The notes under the pieces: generated by a model
The model's input: only the letters and a program-made list of their open reading frames with translations
The model's database searches: none
Told to the model about the DNA's origin: nothing
Shown here: one piece after another, positions 22,728-26,982 of the stretch
How the letters are laid out: each line of letters begins with the position of its first letter
How positions within the stretch are numbered: the first letter of the stretch is position 1
Position numbers and translations under genes: made by a program
Origin: Candidatus Thorarchaeota archaeon
GTDB lineage: Archaea; Asgardarchaeota; Thorarchaeia; Thorarchaeales; Thorarchaeaceae
Length of the DNA stretch: 26,982 nucleotides
NCBI GenBank assembly: GCA_016840245.1
Contig: JAEOST010000788.1
Coordinates: forward strand, 1-26,982
Direction: 5' to 3'

Positions 22728-23249
22728 ATGGTTTCTCTATTCGTCGGACGATTTCAACCTGTTCACAAGGGACACATCCACACGATAAAACAGATTCTTG
22801 ACATTGATGATGAACTAATAATCGTTGTAGGAAGTGCTCAGCACTCTCACACACCAGATAATCCATTCACTGGCGGTGAGAGAATCATGTTTCTAAAACA
22901 TGCGCTCAAGGAAGAAGGAGTGCCATTAGACCGAGTTTACATCATTCCCGTACCTGATATCTATATCAATCCACTCTGGATTGCTCATGTAACGTCACTT
23001 GTTCCTTACTTTGATATAGCCTACTCTCACAATCCATTGGTTAAGAAATTGTTTGAGGATGCGGGAGTTAAGGTTGATGAAACTGAACTCCTCAAACGGA
23101 ATACCTACAGTGCAAAACACGTCAGAGATTTACTTCGATGGGATGGCGAGTGGGAGCCGCTTGTGCCTGATATCGTAGCAGAACTCATGAAGAAGCACAA
23201 ACTTGACCAACGAGTCAAAATCATCGGCGAACTCCAGTTGAAACGTTGA
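22728..23249 (+). CDS. nadM: Nicotinamide-nucleotide adenylyltransferase, archaeal type
   Basis: Makes NAD from NMN and ATP. The 173-residue protein has the nucleotidyltransferase signature GRFQPVHKGH (7-16), with the HxGH motif, near the N terminus. VVGSAQHSHTPDNPFTGGER and the C-terminal YSAKHVRDLL (the ISTxxxR equivalent) complete the ATP site. Size and motifs fit archaeal NadM. The frame is open from a GTG at 22716; the ATG at 22728, after GGTGAC, is preferred because family members begin close to the GRFQP motif. Confidence 0.94.
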   Translation: MVSLFVGRFQPVHKGHIHTIKQILDIDDELIIVVGSAQHSHTPDNPFTGGERIMFLKHALKEEGVPLDRVYIIPVPDIYINPLWIAHVTSLVPYFDIAYSHNPLVKKLFEDAGVKVDETELLKRNTYSAKHVRDLLRWDGEWEPLVPDIVAELMKKHKLDQRVKIIGELQLKR

Positions 23250-23267
23250 CATTTACCCAGAGGAGAG

Positions 23268-23277
23268 TTTAAATAAG
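23268..23277 (+). promoter_or_regulatory. TATA box of the ProRS gene
   Basis: TTTAAATAAG, a strong archaeal TATA-like element. It predicts a transcript start near 23295, exactly where an inverted-repeat leader begins, and a leader of about 110 nt. Confidence 0.6.
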
Positions 23278-23295
23278 TCCAGCATGGAACTCAGT

Positions 23296-23340
23296 ATTGG
23301 TGAACGACAATGCTAGGTGAAGGCGTTCCGAATTACCAAT
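23296..23340 (+). other. Predicted structured 5' leader of the ProRS mRNA
   Basis: ATTGGT (23296-23301) pairs with ACCAAT (23335-23340), and directly inside GAACG (23302-23306) pairs with CGTTC (23324-23328). The two helices are separated on the 3' side by a six-base bulge CGAATT and closed by a 17-base loop. The element would sit at the very 5' end of the transcript from the TATA box at 23268. Function unknown; possibly a leader controlling proS or a small RNA. Confidence 0.4.
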
Positions 23341-23405
23341 AGTATTCTAGTTCTGAGTCCTAGTCAGTTCTCCGTTTTGCACTCCTATCAATGGAGGATG
23401 ACATC

Positions 23406-24890
23406 ATGAGCGGTAGAGATGATGATAAACATAACAAACAAGGGATTTTCAATATTAGCAAGGAAGATAACTTCCCTGATTGGTTCGGTGAGATTTGCAG
23501 AGTAGCAGAGCTTGCAGATATCAGGTACGGGGTCAAGGGATTCACACCCTTTCCTCCTTGGAGTACCCTTTCAATGGAACTAATGTTCGATTTCTTGAAG
23601 GCTGCATTCCACAGTAGAGACCATCTTCCAATGATCTTCCCTACCGTTATTCCGGAGAGCAATCTTAGGCAAGAGGCTCAGCATGTAGAGGGATTTACTC
23701 CCCAAGTCTTTTGGATCGAGGACTTTGGTGAGGACGGAAAATTAGAGGAAAGATTGGCACTGAGGCCTACAAGCGAAACTGCAATCTATCCGATGTACTC
23801 ACTCTGGGTTCGCAGCTGGCGTGACTTGCCCATGAAACTCTATCAACGTGCCTCAATCTTTAGATCTGAAGTTAAGAGTACCCGGCCATTTCTGCGAGGT
23901 CGTGAGTTTCTCTGGATTGAGAGCCACAATGTGTTTGCAACCCATGAGGAGGCCATTGCTCAGGTCGAGGAAGACCTAGAGATCACCAAAGAGGTGGTCA
24001 CAGATGACTTTGGAGTCCCAGTTATGGTGTTCAAGAGAACCCAATGGGACAAGTTTCCTGGTGGCTTGAACACATTTGCTGCAGATACACTGATGCCTGA
24101 TGGGAAATTAGTACAGCTACCTTCGACACATGACCTTGGTGATAACTTCGCAAAAGCCTTTGATATAACATATCTGGATGAGAACAATGAAACCATGTAC
24201 GCATGGCAGACATGTTACGGTCCTGCGATATCCAGAATCTATGGTGCAATGATATCAGTCCATGGTGATGACAAGGGTCTACGACTACCATTCAAGATAG
24301 CCCCCTATCAGGTTGTCATAATTCCAATCTATAAGGCTACGACCCAAGATGAAGTAATGAAATACTGTAGCGATATCAAGAAGAAATTGCAAAAGGCCGG
24401 TCTCAGAGTACATCTTGATGACCGAGATGCAAGACCCGGTTGGAAGTACAACTGGTGGGAGATGAAGGGAGTGCCCATCAGAGTACACGTCGGTCCCAAA
24501 GAGGTCGCAGAGAGTAAGGCTGTTCTGTTCAGAAGAGACCTCCTCCAGAAGGAAACCATAGATCTCAAGGATATTGTGAAGACAGTCAGCGCTCTAGGCA
24601 AAGAGATTGACGATACTCTTCGTTCTGAGGCAGAGTCAAAGCTTGAAGGACTTACAGTTGATACAGACTCGATTGGTCAGATTGAGGATGCACTTGACAA
24701 TCGCAAAGTGGCCCGTACACCTTTCTGTACAACCGAGATGGAGGGTCTCCCCTGTGCCGAAGAAATCAAGGATCGGACTGGTGGTGAGATTCGTGGAACA
24801 CGGACTGATATTGAGGATAATTTGGAAGGAGTCTGTGTAGTCTGCGGTAAACCTGCACAAGCCGTAGTCTATATCGCAAGGTCATACTAG
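23406..24890 (+). CDS. proS: Prolyl-tRNA synthetase, archaeal/eukaryotic type
   Basis: Class II synthetase that charges tRNA-Pro. The 494-residue protein has LALRPTSETAIYPMYS (proline-binding TSE loop), motif 2 in YQRASIFRSEVKSTRPFLRGREFLWIESHNVF, WQTCYGPAISRIYGAMI, and motif 3 region GDDKGLRLPFKIAP. Next is an anticodon-binding domain (VVIIPIYKA to HVGPKEV). The C-terminal zinc-type domain ends in the conserved tyrosine of this class. There is no bacterial editing insertion. An in-frame ATG at 23391 precedes it, but GGAGG at about 23393-23397 is ideally placed for the ATG at 23406, so that is the likely start. Confidence 0.96.
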   Translation: MSGRDDDKHNKQGIFNISKEDNFPDWFGEICRVAELADIRYGVKGFTPFPPWSTLSMELMFDFLKAAFHSRDHLPMIFPTVIPESNLRQEAQHVEGFTPQVFWIEDFGEDGKLEERLALRPTSETAIYPMYSLWVRSWRDLPMKLYQRASIFRSEVKSTRPFLRGREFLWIESHNVFATHEEAIAQVEEDLEITKEVVTDDFGVPVMVFKRTQWDKFPGGLNTFAADTLMPDGKLVQLPSTHDLGDNFAKAFDITYLDENNETMYAWQTCYGPAISRIYGAMISVHGDDKGLRLPFKIAPYQVVIIPIYKATTQDEVMKYCSDIKKKLQKAGLRVHLDDRDARPGWKYNWWEMKGVPIRVHVGPKEVAESKAVLFRRDLLQKETIDLKDIVKTVSALGKEIDDTLRSEAESKLEGLTVDTDSIGQIEDALDNRKVARTPFCTTEMEGLPCAEEIKDRTGGEIRGTRTDIEDNLEGVCVVCGKPAQAVVYIARSY

Positions 24891-24899
24891 TTCAATAGA

Positions 24900-24921
24900 C
24901 AGTGGTCTAACCTGACCACTG
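24900..24921 (+). other. Perfect hairpin after proS
   Basis: CAGTGGTC (24900-24907) and GACCACTG (24914-24921) form an uninterrupted eight-pair stem with loop TAACCT, nine bases after the proS stop. No T-run follows, so it is more likely an mRNA 3'-end stabiliser or processing site than a simple terminator. Confidence 0.5.
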
Positions 24922-24983
24922 CCACATCTCCTACATTGTCTTAAGTGAGTGTATACTTTTCAGAGTATCACGAGAGGAAATCA

Positions 24984-25970
24984 ATGAAGATTTTGGTCCC
25001 ATATTCTCAGGAACTAGTTGATGCAGTTCAGAATATAGTTGGCTCAGAAGCAACGGTTGTCAGGTCAGATGGAGATATCGGATCCATGATTGAACATGGT
25101 AGTGATGCAACCATTCTGGTTTCAGGAAGAGCTCCAGCTAAGTTTATCCAAGCTGCATCGAATCTTAGATTGATTCAATCATTTGGTGCTGGTGTGAACA
25201 GGATTGACCGGGAAGCTGTATTGGCACGAGGAAACATCACTGTATGTAACTCAACACTGAATGCTCCTGAGGTTGCTGAATATGCTATTTCCTTACTCTT
25301 TGCAGCGTCAAAGAACTTAGCAATGAACGATCGGGAGATGCGTAAGGGTGACTGGAAACTCAGATGGGGCGGTCCGATTCACAACATCGAGCTACGTGAC
25401 AAGACATGTCTGCTAGTTGGACTGGGTAACATCGGGATAGAGATTGCCAATCGTTTGAAGGTCTTTGGGATACGAATACATGCAGTCACCAGAACTGGAG
25501 TGACTGAGAGAATGGACCTGATAGATCGCATCGTTTCGTTCAACAAGATGCATGAGGTAATAGACAAGGCGGATTTTGTCATACTGGCTCTCCCTCTGAC
25601 AGACCTGTCAAGAGGTCTTGTGGACGAAACTTTTCTGAGCCATATGAGGTCCTCAAGTATCTTGGTCAATATCTCTCGTGGAGAGATAGTGGATGAGGCT
25701 GCACTATACAAAGCCCTGAAAGAGGATCAGATAAGAGCGGCGGCGCTGGATGTCTGGTGGAGGTATCCACGGGGTGACTCAGGGCCAATTTTCTATCCTT
25801 CAGAAGAGTTTCCCTTCCACGAGCTTGATAACCTGACTCTTTCACCTCATCGAGCGTCATACTCTGAGAAGGTAAAACAGGATATGCTCACATTTGCTGT
25901 AGAGAACGTATTACGTTTCATCCGTGGTGAAATCCCCCACAATATTATCGACATGAAGATAGGATATTAG
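24984..25970 (+). CDS. D-2-hydroxyacid dehydrogenase family protein with altered catalytic Glu
   Basis: An NAD(P)-dependent oxidoreductase of 328 residues. The N- and C-terminal flavodoxin-like parts frame a Rossmann domain with LLVGLGNIGIEIANRL (144-159). FGAGVNRID and VNISRGEIVDEAAL with catalytic Arg232 are present, and LSPHRAS supplies His289. The catalytic acid expected 29 residues after the Arg (Glu in PGDH, Gln in formate dehydrogenase) is Tyr261 in LDVWWRYPRGD. This matches the formate-dehydrogenase-like DVW subgroup by look, but the substrate is unknown. The frame is open from 24945; the ATG at 24984 has GAGAGG seven bases upstream and is preferred. Confidence 0.88.
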   Translation: MKILVPYSQELVDAVQNIVGSEATVVRSDGDIGSMIEHGSDATILVSGRAPAKFIQAASNLRLIQSFGAGVNRIDREAVLARGNITVCNSTLNAPEVAEYAISLLFAASKNLAMNDREMRKGDWKLRWGGPIHNIELRDKTCLLVGLGNIGIEIANRLKVFGIRIHAVTRTGVTERMDLIDRIVSFNKMHEVIDKADFVILALPLTDLSRGLVDETFLSHMRSSSILVNISRGEIVDEAALYKALKEDQIRAAALDVWWRYPRGDSGPIFYPSEEFPFHELDNLTLSPHRASYSEKVKQDMLTFAVENVLRFIRGEIPHNIIDMKIGY

Positions 25971-26114
25971 ATTAGCAATTTTGTAGGAGCATATAGACCC
26001 TCCAAGAGTACTCACTTTGGGAAACTTCATCAGTAAACAGGGAATTGACAAAACGCTTCGAGTCATACTCCCTGCTCAATGTACCCGAGAGTGAACGCTT
26101 TAAGGGGGTCAACA

Positions 26115-26982
26115 ATGACAAGCACTAGTACTCTAATACCAGGGGATTCAATGGTGAGCATCGAAAATCTCTCAGATGTCCCAGGGGTAGGCGAAAAGGT
26201 CAGAAAGGCATTGATTGACCATTTTGGTAGTGAAGCCGTAGCCCTGAAGGTGATTCTGGATTCACGTGTAGATCTTGTGGCTGCTGTGCCCGGACTTGGG
26301 TCCAGACAGGCAGTCAATATTGTCAAGGGTGCCTTTGAACATGAGTTTGGCGCCAGTGCCAACATGCTTCTACGTACTCCTGATGTGAGGAAGATCTTTG
26401 AATCTGTCCTAGATATCATCCGTGGATATGCCAATACAGCCTATGCAAAAGACAAGCTTCTCCTCTACTTCCCACTTCCTCCAGAGAAGTTGGATGAAAT
26501 TGAGGAAAGACAAAACTACTTCTCTGATGCCTCAGAGATGGCCCGAGGACTCAAACAGGACCAACGAGAGTCTTTGAAGACTCTTCTAGGACAAGTACGG
26601 GGTTTGTATAGACGAGTCAAGCACAGGCGGCTTGAGGGTCGGGTAATAATCACGAACGATGACAAGGTCTTTGACAAGCTAATCAATGAAGAGATTGACA
26701 AATGGTGTCCAGTATATGTTCTCTCGGAAGGTGAGAATGTTGCTGATTACGCGAAGGGCTATGATTTAGTCCTCTTTATCTCACCTCTAGGTTCCTTTGA
26801 TGATTCTGTTGATATGCTGGATAATGTAGAGGTCTTGAGTAAAGACTGGGGGATTCAGGATATAGCTCCTGAGAAGACTCTGAGCTTTTACTCTCGCAAC
26901 TATCGTGTGATAGACGCTGCATGCCAAATTACGGAGATTTTCAATCGACTTCCATCCAATACATCGGTAAAGAAATTCTCAG
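26115..26982 (+). CDS. MutS5-like archaeal MutS-family protein, N-terminal part (runs off the right edge)
   Basis: 289 open codons to the window edge. The N terminus has two helix-hairpin-helix motifs (LSDVPGVGEKVRKALIDHFG and LVAAVPGLGSRQAVNIVKGAFEHEFG). Next come RTPDVRKIFESVLDIIRGYANTAYAKDKLLLYFP and a helical region (LKQDQRESLKTLLGQVRGLYRRVKHRR). This layout resembles the archaeal HhH-MutS (MutS5-type) proteins, whose MutS ATPase domain would lie beyond the edge. The start is ATG at 26115 with GGGGGT six bases upstream; ATG at 26151 is an alternative. A long minus-strand open frame over part of it is a shadow. The call depends on the unseen ATPase domain. Confidence 0.75.
   Translation, partial: MTSTSTLIPGDSMVSIENLSDVPGVGEKVRKALIDHFGSEAVALKVILDSRVDLVAAVPGLGSRQAVNIVKGAFEHEFGASANMLLRTPDVRKIFESVLDIIRGYANTAYAKDKLLLYFPLPPEKLDEIEERQNYFSDASEMARGLKQDQRESLKTLLGQVRGLYRRVKHRRLEGRVIITNDDKVFDKLINEEIDKWCPVYVLSEGENVADYAKGYDLVLFISPLGSFDDSVDMLDNVEVLSKDWGIQDIAPEKTLSFYSRNYRVIDAACQITEIFNRLPSNTSVKKFS

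Noticed and set aside
24031..24860. Several open frames on the minus strand within proS
   Set aside because: All lie inside a full-length, motif-complete ProRS gene and show no family features.
26063..26434. Minus-strand ORF near the right end
   Set aside because: Antisense to the two HhH motifs of the MutS5-like gene, which are clearly coding on the plus strand.

Overview
The window is archaeal. The genes that show this are a CTP-type riboflavin kinase, Trm5 and Taw1 (wyosine pathway), a DUF371 protein, a proteasome beta subunit, archaeal NadM, archaeal/eukaryotic-type ProRS, NOG1, RtcA, an archaeal translin and a MutS5-like protein. AT-rich TATA boxes about 25-35 nt before transcripts, several probably leaderless starts and tRNA introns agree. 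The gene mix would fit an Asgard archaeon (for example the Thorarchaeia), but that is an impression; no 16S or other decisive marker is present.

Layout. 1-700: 5' part of serine hydroxymethyltransferase (minus) and a DUF2061 membrane protein (plus). 700-3840: an accessory zone built around a tRNA-Lys(CUU) gene. It holds a truncated tRNA-Lys-like copy (763-873), an orphan membrane histidine kinase, an intact tRNA-Lys with two inferred introns (2259-2396), and then three small one-gene units (DinB-like, NTF2-like, small basic ORF). Each unit ends in a degenerate copy of the tRNA 3' end. 3848-7352: a flavin-dependent reductase, methyltransferase and crotonase operon (minus), divergent from a multi-cluster Fe-S protein. 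7367-10229: acetyltransferases, a small ORF flanked by palindromic sites, a tandem-GNAT protein and a possible ATC-hydrolase-family protein. 10394-12700: polyprenyl diphosphate synthase, and a Fur/PerR-like regulator divergent from a peroxiredoxin.

12800-16829: mostly core information and cofactor genes: nucleotidyltransferase-like protein, Trm5, DUF371, PCMT, RibK. 16847-20393: a minus-strand run of translin, Taw1, B12-binding radical SAM protein and a proteasome beta subunit. 20503-26982: NOG1, RtcA, NadM, ProRS, a D-2-hydroxyacid dehydrogenase and the 5' part of a MutS5-like gene.

The most notable observations are: (1) the repeat-bounded single-gene units downstream of tRNA-Lys, which look like serial integration scars or a tRNA-anchored cassette array; (2) the truncated tRNA copy next to the histidine kinase gene; (3) a proteasome beta subunit whose catalytic Thr1 is Ala while Asp17, Lys33, Asp166 and Ser169 are kept. 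Trm5 (makes m1G37) and Taw1 (acts on m1G37) are both here and together give the first two steps of tRNA-Phe wyosine synthesis.
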